Positions 7,664 through 13,982 of a stretch of DNA of 18,237 nt are shown here, piece by piece. Under the pieces are notes generated by a model. It was not told the origin of the DNA and ran no database searches. It saw only the letters and a program-made list of their open reading frames with translations. The first letter of the stretch is position 1. Each line of letters opens with the position of its first letter. The position numbers were made by a program, and so were the translations under genes. This stretch comes from CAURNT01 sp963526495 (lineage in GTDB: Bacteria; Fusobacteriota; Fusobacteriia; Fusobacteriales; Leptotrichiaceae), in contig CAURNT010000025.1 of the NCBI GenBank assembly GCA_963526495.1, positions 1 through 18,237 on the forward strand, read 5' to 3'.

Positions 7664-9055
7664 ATGAATAAAGGTAAATTGGTTCAAATAATAGGACCAG
7701 TACTAGATGTTAAATTTGCTGAAAAATTACCTAATATCTTTAATGCCTTAGAAATATATTTAGATGATAAAAGAATAGTTGCAGAAGTTCAATCACATCT
7801 TGGAGATAATACTGTAAGAGCTATAGCTATGAGTTCTACAGATGGACTGAAAAGAGGATTGGAAGTAATAGATACAGGTGAGCCTATAAAAGTTCCAGTA
7901 GGGAAGGCTACACTTGGAAGAATATTTAATGTATTAGGAGAAACTGTTGATAATGGACCTAAAATAGAAACAGAAGACAGAGACACTATACATAAACCTG
8001 CACCATCATTTGAAGAACAAGAAACTCATAGTGAGATACTTGAAACAGGTATTAAAGTTGTAGACCTTCTTGCCCCTTATTTAAAAGGTGGTAAAATAGG
8101 ACTATTTGGAGGAGCAGGAGTAGGTAAAACAGTATTGATACAAGAATTAATAAATAATATTGCAAAAGGTCACGGAGGACTTTCAGTTTTTGCTGGAGTT
8201 GGAGAAAGAACAAGAGAAGGAAGAGATCTTTACAATGAAATGAATGAAAGTGGTGTAATAAATAAGACTGCACTAGTGTATGGACAAATGAATGAGCCAC
8301 CTGGTGCAAGATTAAGAGTTGCCTTATCTGCTTTAACTATGGCAGAGCATTTTAGAGATAAAGAAGGTCAAAATGTACTTTTATTTATAGACAATATATT
8401 TAGATTTACACAAGCAGGAGCTGAAGTTTCAGCATTACTTGGAAGAATGCCATCAGCAGTTGGATATCAACCAAACCTTTCTACTGAAATGGGAGCTTTA
8501 CAAGAAAGAATAACTTCAACTAAAAAAGGATCTATTACATCAGTTCAAGCTGTGTATGTACCAGCAGATGACCTTACAGATCCGGCACCTGCTACAACAT
8601 TCTCACATCTTGATGCAACAACAGTTTTATCAAGACAAATAGCTTCACTTGGGCTTTATCCAGCAGTTGATCCTTTAGCTTCAACTTCAAGAATACTTGA
8701 ACCTGAAATAGTAGGTAATGAGCATTATAAAGTAGCAAGAGATACTGTAAGAGTATTGCAAAGATATAAAGAGTTACAAGATATTATAGCAATACTTGGT
8801 ATGGATGAATTAGGTGATGAAGATAAGATTATAGTTAGTCGTGCAAGAAAGATACAAAGATTCTTCTCACAACCATTCTCAGTTGCAGAACAATTTACAG
8901 GTATGAAAGGTAAATATGTTACTTTAAGAGAAACAATAAGAGGATTTAAGGAAATATTAGATGGTGTTCATGATGATATACCAGAACAAGCTTTCCTTTA
9001 TGTAGGTAATATAGATGAAGTTCTTGTTAAGGCAAGAGATTTAATGGGTGAATAA
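7664..9055 (+). CDS. atpD: F1Fo ATP synthase subunit beta (catalytic)
   Basis: Catalytic subunit of F1, 463 residues. Walker A is GGAGVGKT (149-156), the catalytic Glu is in GERTREG (Glu181), and Walker B is in LLFIDNIFRFTQAG. The signature PAPATTFSHLDATTVLSRQ and the DELSEED-loop equivalent, here DELGDED, are both present. Length and order are normal and nothing is missing. The Shine-Dalgarno AGGAGG lies 5-6 nt before the ATG. The stop codon is 1 nt before the atpC start, so the two are probably translated in a coupled manner. Confidence 0.98.
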   Translation: MNKGKLVQIIGPVLDVKFAEKLPNIFNALEIYLDDKRIVAEVQSHLGDNTVRAIAMSSTDGLKRGLEVIDTGEPIKVPVGKATLGRIFNVLGETVDNGPKIETEDRDTIHKPAPSFEEQETHSEILETGIKVVDLLAPYLKGGKIGLFGGAGVGKTVLIQELINNIAKGHGGLSVFAGVGERTREGRDLYNEMNESGVINKTALVYGQMNEPPGARLRVALSALTMAEHFRDKEGQNVLLFIDNIFRFTQAGAEVSALLGRMPSAVGYQPNLSTEMGALQERITSTKKGSITSVQAVYVPADDLTDPAPATTFSHLDATTVLSRQIASLGLYPAVDPLASTSRILEPEIVGNEHYKVARDTVRVLQRYKELQDIIAILGMDELGDEDKIIVSRARKIQRFFSQPFSVAEQFTGMKGKYVTLRETIRGFKEILDGVHDDIPEQAFLYVGNIDEVLVKARDLMGE

Positions 9056-9056
9056 T

Positions 9057-9449
9057 ATGGAAAAGAAAGAATTTTTTTCTTTAAAACTTGTAACACCTGA
9101 AAAAATTGAGATTTTATCAGATAAGGTTAAATATTTAAAGGTAAGAACTTCAAGAGGAGATCTTGGAGTTTTACCTAATCATACAAATTTTATGGGTTCT
9201 TTAGGAGAAGGTTTACTATTTCTAAGAACGGAAGATAAGGAATATCAATATTTTGTAAGTGGTGGTTTTCTTGAAGTTAGTAATAATAATGTTATTATTC
9301 TAGCAGAAGAAGCAGTAGTTGCAAGTAGTGAAGAAGAATTTAAAAAGATTAAAGCAGAATTATTGCAAAAAGCAATAGAAGCTAAGAGAAAAGAAGATAA
9401 TGATATATTAGGAACTAAGAAAAAATTACAAGATAGTTTAATGAGATAA
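9057..9449 (+). CDS. atpC: F1Fo ATP synthase subunit epsilon
   Basis: Small rotor subunit at the foot of gamma, 130 residues from the ATG at 9057. The N-terminal beta-sandwich includes RGDLGVLPNHTNF, the hallmark of the family; the C-terminal two-helix part (EEEFKKIKAELL, then AKRKEDNDI) can inhibit ATP hydrolysis in other species. An in-frame GTG at 9048 lies within the last codons of atpD and is not needed. There is no clear Shine-Dalgarno other than GGGTGA in the atpD tail, so initiation is likely coupled to atpD termination. The stop codon is part of the following terminator stem. Confidence 0.95.
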   Translation: MEKKEFFSLKLVTPEKIEILSDKVKYLKVRTSRGDLGVLPNHTNFMGSLGEGLLFLRTEDKEYQYFVSGGFLEVSNNNVIILAEEAVVASSEEEFKKIKAELLQKAIEAKRKEDNDILGTKKKLQDSLMR

Positions 9450-9466
9450 GGGGAAACCCTTATTTT
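9446..9466 (+). terminator. Terminator of the ATP synthase operon, overlapping the atpC stop
   Basis: A 7-bp stem (ATAAGGG / CCCTTAT) with a GAAA tetraloop is followed by TTT then TTATTA. The upstream arm contains the TAA stop of atpC (9447-9449), so the terminating ribosome covers the hairpin. The U-tract is short. Confidence 0.75.
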
Positions 9467-9502
9467 ATTATACATAAAAGTTAATCTTAGAATTTGCTTA
9501 TA

Positions 9503-9523
9503 AAAATATTTGTAAAATATTTG
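9503..9523 (+). repeat. 11-bp spaced tandem repeat upstream of the outer-membrane protein promoter
   Basis: AAAATATTTG occurs at 9503-9512 and again at 9514-9523, one helical turn apart and about 20 bp upstream of the -35 box. Each unit contains the palindrome AAATATTT. It could be an UP element or a protein site; AT-richness makes chance a real alternative. Confidence 0.45.
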
Positions 9524-9543
9524 AAATTTTTAATGTGAAGGTA

Positions 9544-9571
9544 TTGACTTTTTCACTTTTATAAGTATACT
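9544..9571 (+). promoter_or_regulatory. Promoter of the outer-membrane protein gene
   Basis: TTGACT at 9544-9549, a 16-bp spacer, then TATACT at 9566-9571. The expected transcript has a leader of about 30-35 nt with AGGAGG at 9600-9605 before the ATG at 9613, and an additional AAAGGAG further upstream. Confidence 0.75.
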
Positions 9572-9575
9572 TATA
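9560..9575. promoter_or_regulatory. 16-bp perfect palindrome over the -10 box (candidate operator)
   Basis: TATAAGTATACTTATA reads the same on both strands and completely covers the -10 hexamer. A dimeric repressor bound here would block RNA polymerase. No regulator gene for it is recognisable in the window, so operator function is inference. Confidence 0.45.
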
Positions 9576-9612
9576 TTAAAGGAGTAAAATATAAATTTTA
9601 GGAGGAATAAAA

Positions 9613-10491
9613 ATGAAAAATAAATTTTTATTAGGATTATTAGCATTATCTACTTTAGGATTAGCTAATGTATTTGAAGCAAAAGTTGAAGTTAATGAAG
9701 AAGTTGCTAAAGGTGGAAGTGTATTTACTGCAACTAAAGCTAATCAAAAAAATAAATTAGAAGTTCAATTAAATGATACTTTTACAGTTACAGGTAAATT
9801 AGAACATGATTTCTCTGCACTTCTTGCAGGAGATACTGGTTTATCAGTTAAAGCAGATTTAAAAGAAATGGGATCATTAGAGTTAAATACTTTCTTAACT
9901 CCTAAAGCAAGTTTAGGATATACTTATAAAACAAATGCTTTAGGTTTATCTTTAGAAGCTAATGCTAAATACACTGAAGAAGCTAAATTTAGTAAAAATA
10001 CTTTAGAAGCAGGATTAAAAGGAACTAAAGAATTTGATTCTACTTTAAAAGCTGAAGGAAGAACTAAACTTCAATATGCTGTACACGAATCTAAATTAAC
10101 ACCTGAAGTTGGAGGAATGGTTGAATATAAACCTGTTGAAGGATTAGTTTTAAAAACTGATTTAAACTTTAACACTCCAATAACAATAACTAAGGAAAAA
10201 ACAACTGCTAAATTTGAATTCAAATTTAAGAATTTTGCAGAATATAGCGTAATGTTAGATTCTAAATTTAAAGTAAGCCCTCAAGCTGAATTAGTTTATA
10301 CTTTAGGAGGAGACTTAGCTAAAGAAGCTAATTTAACACATGCTGTAGAAGTTACACCAGCATTAGCAGCTGAATATCAAATGAATAAAGTTACTTTAAA
10401 CGCTAAAGCTGCATCAACTGTTAAATTTAATGGTAAGGCTTACACTTCAGTAACTCCTAAATTTGAAGCTGGATTAAAATATACTTGGTAA
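9613..10491 (+). CDS. Outer-membrane beta-barrel protein, unrecognised family
   Basis: A 292-residue protein with a clear Sec signal peptide (Lys-containing N-terminus, hydrophobic core 5-17, probable cleavage after Ala18). The mature part has no long hydrophobic helix but many short strands of alternating polar and apolar residues, for example TLKAEGRTKLQYAV and KFEFKFKNFAEYSVMLD, and it ends in a strand with terminal aromatic Trp (AGLKYTW), as outer-membrane barrels do. Size would fit roughly 12-14 strands. Strong codon bias to TTA, GAA and AAA plus a strong Shine-Dalgarno suggest high expression. It has its own promoter and terminator. I do not recognise the family; a porin-like or structural role is possible but not shown. 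Confidence 0.8.
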   Translation: MKNKFLLGLLALSTLGLANVFEAKVEVNEEVAKGGSVFTATKANQKNKLEVQLNDTFTVTGKLEHDFSALLAGDTGLSVKADLKEMGSLELNTFLTPKASLGYTYKTNALGLSLEANAKYTEEAKFSKNTLEAGLKGTKEFDSTLKAEGRTKLQYAVHESKLTPEVGGMVEYKPVEGLVLKTDLNFNTPITITKEKTTAKFEFKFKNFAEYSVMLDSKFKVSPQAELVYTLGGDLAKEANLTHAVEVTPALAAEYQMNKVTLNAKAASTVKFNGKAYTSVTPKFEAGLKYTW

Positions 10492-10512
10492 TTAATATTT
10501 AAACATAATTTT

Positions 10513-10540
10513 ATAGGGTACGAAAGTACCCTATTTTCTT
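10513..10540 (+). terminator. Intrinsic terminator of the outer-membrane protein gene
   Basis: A perfect 9-bp stem (ATAGGGTAC / GTACCCTAT) with a GAAA tetraloop is followed by TTTCTT, 22 bases after the stop codon. Confidence 0.92.
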
Positions 10541-10567
10541 GCAAAAAAAAAGATAAAGTGATACTAT
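10539..10567 (+). promoter_or_regulatory. Promoter of the STAS-REC-PP2C gene
   Basis: TTGCAA at 10539-10544, 17 bp, then TACTAT at 10562-10567. The -35 box overlaps the end of the preceding terminator. The Shine-Dalgarno AGGAGA at 10587-10592 precedes the ATG at 10598. Confidence 0.6.
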
Positions 10568-10597
10568 GATATATATATGATTAGTTAGGAGAAATTT

Positions 10598-11110
10598 ATG
10601 CAAAATTGTTGTTCTTTAAATGAAAGAGAATATGAAATAGTATATTTTTCTGATTTTGAAAAAAGTTTTGAAGAATTAAAGTTAGCATCTAAAATAAAGA
10701 ATAAGATACTAATACACTTAGGGAATAAGGAAATTAGCCCTAAGTTTTTAAGTTATATGTTAAAATTATTTAGATATTCTGTAGAAAATAATTTTGAAAT
10801 TTTTTATATCATAGAAAATGAAGATTCTCTTAAGGATATTAATATTATTGAATCTCAAAGATATTTTAAGATATTTAAGTCTATAGAAGAGTATAATGAA
10901 TTAAAAACTTTTGCTGGATTTGAAGTTAAGATATATGATGATAATGTATATATTAGAAATTTATTAAAAGATGAACTTGTTAAAAGTAGATTTAGTATAA
11001 AGGAAAGAAATAGCTTAAATTTTTTAAAGAAAAATCATGATAGTAGGGATAATAGTATATATATAGTAGATTTTGAAACATATAAAGAAGAAAAAAGAAA
11101 CTACTCCTGA
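10598..11110 (+). CDS. N-terminal fragment of a signalling phosphatase: STAS-like plus first half of a receiver domain
   Basis: 170 residues. Residues about 9-103 (KNKILIHLGNKEISPKFLSY, with the following helix and a FEIFYII strand) look like a STAS-type domain as in anti-sigma antagonists; this call is moderate. From about 107 a response-regulator receiver domain begins: acidic pair Asp114-Asp115 in KIYDDN and the probable phospho-acceptor Asp158 in IYIVD. The frame then runs out after 12 more residues (stop TGA at 11108). The rest of the receiver lies in another frame beginning around 11070. The start ATG has a good AGGAGA. If expressed as is, this would be a STAS-like protein with half a receiver, probably unstable or inactive. 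See the joint pseudogene entry. Confidence 0.7.
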   Translation: MQNCCSLNEREYEIVYFSDFEKSFEELKLASKIKNKILIHLGNKEISPKFLSYMLKLFRYSVENNFEIFYIIENEDSLKDINIIESQRYFKIFKSIEEYNELKTFAGFEVKIYDDNVYIRNLLKDELVKSRFSIKERNSLNFLKKNHDSRDNSIYIVDFETYKEEKRNYS

Positions 11111-12053
11111 TTCTATAGTAATACTTGTTGCGTTTGATTCTGGAATAGATTACGCCCTTAAAATGGTGAAGTATGGAATAAATGCTGTAATTAAAAGACC
11201 TTTTGATATTAAAGAATTAGTAAGACTTATTAAATCGTTAGCAACTAGTGCTAATTTAAAAAAAGAAAATAAAAGATTGGTTAGTGAAGTTTTTAAAAGA
11301 GAAAAAGAAGTTACTAGATTGTATAACATGGTGAATGAGGAATTAAAATTAGCTGGAGATATTCAAAGATCTTTGATGCCTGATAAAAGAATAGATTTTA
11401 AAAATTATACAATGGAATATTTATTTTCTCCAAGTATGAATGTAGGTGGAGATTTCTGTGATTTTATAAAAATAGATGAAAATAAATTTGCTGTAATATT
11501 TGCAGATATATCGGGTCATGGTATACCTGCATCATTATTATCTTCAATGCTTAAAGTTTCTATATATAATTCGGCATTAAAATTAGATGATTTACCAAAA
11601 CTTATGTCTCAATTAAATGAAGAAATAATAAATATATTCCCTAAAGGTAAATTTGTAAGTATGTTTCTTGTTGTGATAGATACAAATGATAATATTATGA
11701 AATTTTGTAAAGCATCACAAGAACCTGCTTTAATGTATAAAGCAGAAAGTTCTGATGTAGAAGTATTGGAGACAGAAGGTCAAATATTAGGTCTATTTTC
11801 AAAAAAAGTTTTTGGTGATATTATATTTGAAGAAAAAATATTAGATTTTAATAAGGGGGATGTTTTACTACTATATACAGATGGTATTACTGAAGAAACT
11901 AATGAAAATGGAGAATATTATGGTCTTGAAAGACTTAAAAAAAATATATTAAGTGAAAAGTTAGAATATATAGAAGAAGATTTAGTTAATTTTATACATA
12001 CTGATAAATTTAATGATGATTTAACACTTTTAAGAATAATAAGAAATGATTAA
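11073..12053 (+). CDS. C-terminal fragment: second half of receiver domain plus PP2C/SpoIIE serine phosphatase
   Basis: 326 residues counted from TTG 11073, which has no Shine-Dalgarno and is not a convincing start. Residues 1-55 complete a receiver: helix LKHIKKKK, strand SIVILVAF, and the conserved Lys41 in VIKRPF. The usual Thr/Ser switch position is Val. A coiled linker (about 60-92) leads to a PP2C-like SpoIIE/RsbU domain with QRSLMP, VGGDF (metal Asp127), ADISGHG (Asp145), LLLYTDGITEE and NDDLTLL near the end. These match enzymes that dephosphorylate anti-sigma antagonist (STAS) proteins. The usual AGH motif is altered to KASQEPAL. The catalytic part looks intact, so loss of function depends on whether it can be translated. 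Confidence 0.75.
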   Translation: MKHIKKKKETTPDSIVILVAFDSGIDYALKMVKYGINAVIKRPFDIKELVRLIKSLATSANLKKENKRLVSEVFKREKEVTRLYNMVNEELKLAGDIQRSLMPDKRIDFKNYTMEYLFSPSMNVGGDFCDFIKIDENKFAVIFADISGHGIPASLLSSMLKVSIYNSALKLDDLPKLMSQLNEEIINIFPKGKFVSMFLVVIDTNDNIMKFCKASQEPALMYKAESSDVEVLETEGQILGLFSKKVFGDIIFEEKILDFNKGDVLLLYTDGITEETNENGEYYGLERLKKNILSEKLEYIEEDLVNFIHTDKFNDDLTLLRIIRND

Positions 12054-12064
12054 AATAGGTATTT

Positions 12065-12102
12065 AAGAGAGAACGTATTGAAGTATGTTCTTTCTTTTTT
12101 TT
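12065..12102 (+). terminator. Terminator after the PP2C gene
   Basis: A 12-13 bp stem with two G-U pairs (AGAGAGAACGTA / TATGTTCTTTCT) and a 6-nt loop is followed by a run of eight T. It starts 12 bases after the stop codon. Confidence 0.9.
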
Positions 12103-12103
12103 A

Positions 12104-12132
12104 TTGATATTATCAAATAAATAGTATATAAT
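12104..12132 (+). promoter_or_regulatory. Promoter of the HPr-S1-FakAB-RluA operon
   Basis: TTGATA at 12104-12109, 17 bp, then a perfect TATAAT at 12127-12132. It begins 2 bp after the preceding terminator. The predicted leader is about 28 nt, too short for a riboswitch. Confidence 0.82.
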
Positions 12133-12166
12133 ATTCATATAACTATACATTAAATATGGAGTTTTT

Positions 12167-12439
12167 ATGGAAAAGATTACTGTTGAAGTTTTAAATGAAC
12201 AAGGTATACACGCTAGACCATCCACAAAAATTTGTGGTATCACTAATAAATTTAAAGGTAGTGTACACTTTAAATTTAAAAATGAAGTTTATGATGCTAA
12301 AAATATTATGTCAATAATGCTCATTGGACTAGAAAAAGGAAATCAATTTGAAATTATTGCAGACAATGGTAACAAAGAAGAAGAAATACAATTACTTGCT
12401 TCTCTTAAAGACTTAATAGAAGTAAAAAAATTTAAATAA
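12167..12439 (+). CDS. ptsH: HPr family phosphocarrier protein
   Basis: 90 residues of typical HPr fold. The active-site motif GIHARPSTKI contains His15, the residue phosphorylated by Enzyme I in the sugar phosphotransferase system. The second motif reads AKNIMSIMLIGLEKG, so position 46, normally the regulatory Ser targeted by HPr kinase in Firmicutes (KSIM), is Asn here. The protein can therefore carry phosphate on His15 but should not be regulated at residue 46. Cytosolic. The Shine-Dalgarno GGAG lies 6 nt before the ATG. It is first in its operon, 17 nt before the S1 gene; no Enzyme I gene is nearby. A paralogue used for regulation rather than bulk sugar transport is possible. Confidence 0.92.
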   Translation: MEKITVEVLNEQGIHARPSTKICGITNKFKGSVHFKFKNEVYDAKNIMSIMLIGLEKGNQFEIIADNGNKEEEIQLLASLKDLIEVKKFK

Positions 12440-12456
12440 TTAGGAGTAATAACAGA

Positions 12457-13974
12457 ATGAATGATTTTGAAAAAGAATTAAACCTTTATTTACCAATTTC
12501 ACAAGAAAAAGGTGCAAAAATAGAAGGTACTTTAATCAGAAAAGATAACGAATTTGGATATTTAAATACTAATAACAAATTAGAAGCACGTATTAAATTA
12601 AATGAAATAGAAAATTTAGAAATAGGCGAAACTATTTCTGTCCTTATATATTCAGTAACAGACGAATTTATACTTGTTTCTAAAAACGCATTAGAAAGAG
12701 AAGAAGAATTAAAATCTTTAACTAAAGGAAGCATAGTTAAAGGTAAAATACTTGAAAGAGGTAAAATTGGATACCTAGTTAAATTAAATTCATTAACTGC
12801 TACTTTACCTTATAGACAATCAGGATTTACTAAAGATGATGATATAATATCTAAAGAATTCGATTTTGAAGTTACTGAAAAAAAAGGAAAAATAGTAATA
12901 CTTTCAAGACTAAACATAGTTAAAAATGAAATTGATACTTTCTTTAAAAATACAAAGATTGGAGATGTAGTAACTGGTAGTATCCACAATATATTAGACT
13001 ATGGTTTAATAATCAATTTAGGGCCTATAAAAGCTTTATTACACCAATCTGAATTATCTTGGGATAAAGAAACTAAATTAAAACAATTTAAACAAGGAGA
13101 TAAAATATCTGCTAAAATAATAGAACTTTGTCAAGAGGAAAATAAAGTTAAATTAAGTCTAAAACAATTAACACCTAATCCTTGGTTTGATAGAAAAAAT
13201 AAATATCAATTAGGACAAAATTTTGATGCTCCAATCAAACAAATACTTGATTTTGGTGTTGTAGTTGATCTTGGTGAGGATGAAGGATTTATACATATTT
13301 CTGATTTATTCTATAAAAAAGTAAATAATATAGAAAAAGAATATCAAATTGGCAATGTAATTCCTTGTGAAATAATTGGATTCAATGATGAAAAAGAAAG
13401 AATATCATTAAGTTCAAAAGTTGTGTTTGATAAAATATGGGATGAAATTGATAATTTCCATTTCATAAATGATATAGTTAAAGTTCAAGTAACACGTGTT
13501 AAAGATTTTGGATTATTCGCTAAAAGTGATGAAAATATTGAAATATTTGTTCCTAAATCTGAATTTTCATGGAAAAAGAATGAAATTAAGAAATATAATA
13601 TAAATGACACTATAGATGTAAAAATTATAGAAATTAACAAAGAAGAAAAAAATATTGTTGCAAGTATTAGAAAACTTGGGGTTTCTCCATTTGAAGTGGC
13701 AAGTAATGAATATATTTTAAACGAAGAATACAACGTAATTGTTACTGATAAAATAGAAAATGGAGTTCTTGTTAAACTAACTGATGAATTTAAAGGATTG
13801 ATTCCTAAAAATGAATTATTAGAAGATGTTAACATAGGAGAAACTGTATTAGCTATTGTTTTTGAAAAAAATGAAAAGAAAAATTCTATACTACTATCAG
13901 TTAAAAAAATAGAAGAAATTAAAGAAGAAAAAGAAATGGAAGAATTAAAAAAACAATATGTTATAAATAATTAG
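12457..13974 (+). CDS. rpsA: S1 domain RNA-binding protein (ribosomal protein bS1-like)
   Basis: 505 residues made of six S1 (OB-fold) repeats at about 18-80, 90-152, 168-237, 242-311, 329-397 and 412-476, followed by a short Lys/Glu-rich tail. Repeats 3 and 4 are the most canonical, with GLIINLGPIKALLHQSELSW and GVVVDLGEDEGFIHISDLF; repeats 1, 2 and 6 are divergent. Six repeats and this length match bS1, which helps the 30S subunit bind mRNA with structured or weak leaders. It is not fused to IspH, as is reported for some other Fusobacteria and clostridia. Other S1-repeat proteins are possible, so the symbol is a best guess. The Shine-Dalgarno AGGAG is 10 nt from the ATG; the stop overlaps the next gene's ribosome-binding site. 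Confidence 0.83.
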   Translation: MNDFEKELNLYLPISQEKGAKIEGTLIRKDNEFGYLNTNNKLEARIKLNEIENLEIGETISVLIYSVTDEFILVSKNALEREEELKSLTKGSIVKGKILERGKIGYLVKLNSLTATLPYRQSGFTKDDDIISKEFDFEVTEKKGKIVILSRLNIVKNEIDTFFKNTKIGDVVTGSIHNILDYGLIINLGPIKALLHQSELSWDKETKLKQFKQGDKISAKIIELCQEENKVKLSLKQLTPNPWFDRKNKYQLGQNFDAPIKQILDFGVVVDLGEDEGFIHISDLFYKKVNNIEKEYQIGNVIPCEIIGFNDEKERISLSSKVVFDKIWDEIDNFHFINDIVKVQVTRVKDFGLFAKSDENIEIFVPKSEFSWKKNEIKKYNINDTIDVKIIEINKEEKNIVASIRKLGVSPFEVASNEYILNEEYNVIVTDKIENGVLVKLTDEFKGLIPKNELLEDVNIGETVLAIVFEKNEKKNSILLSVKKIEEIKEEKEMEELKKQYVINN

Positions 13975-13982
13975 GAGGCGCT

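Larger units (their letters stand above)
10598..12053 (+). pseudogene. STAS-like / receiver / PP2C gene with a frame break
   Basis: Both fragments belong to one protein of roughly 490 residues: STAS-like, receiver, coiled coil, PP2C. The break falls between the phospho-acceptor Asp158 and the receiver helix 3. From that Asp to the switch position the sequence is about 9 residues shorter than in CheY-type receivers, so a deletion of about 26-32 nt (length 3n+2) near the GATTTTGAAA at 11069-11078 fits better than a single-base slip in the A6 run at 11091-11096. The gene keeps its promoter and terminator. A sequencing error or recoding cannot be excluded. Confidence 0.6.

Noticed and set aside
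8052..8309. Minus-strand open frame opposite atpD
   Set aside because: Low-complexity Leu/His-rich translation with no initiation signals; a shadow of atpD codons.
11091..11096. A6 run as a programmed frameshift or transcription slippage site in the STAS-REC-PP2C gene
   Set aside because: The run is short for slippage, no stimulatory structure or Shine-Dalgarno was seen, and joining the frames here leaves the receiver about 9 residues too short with an unnatural helix 3.
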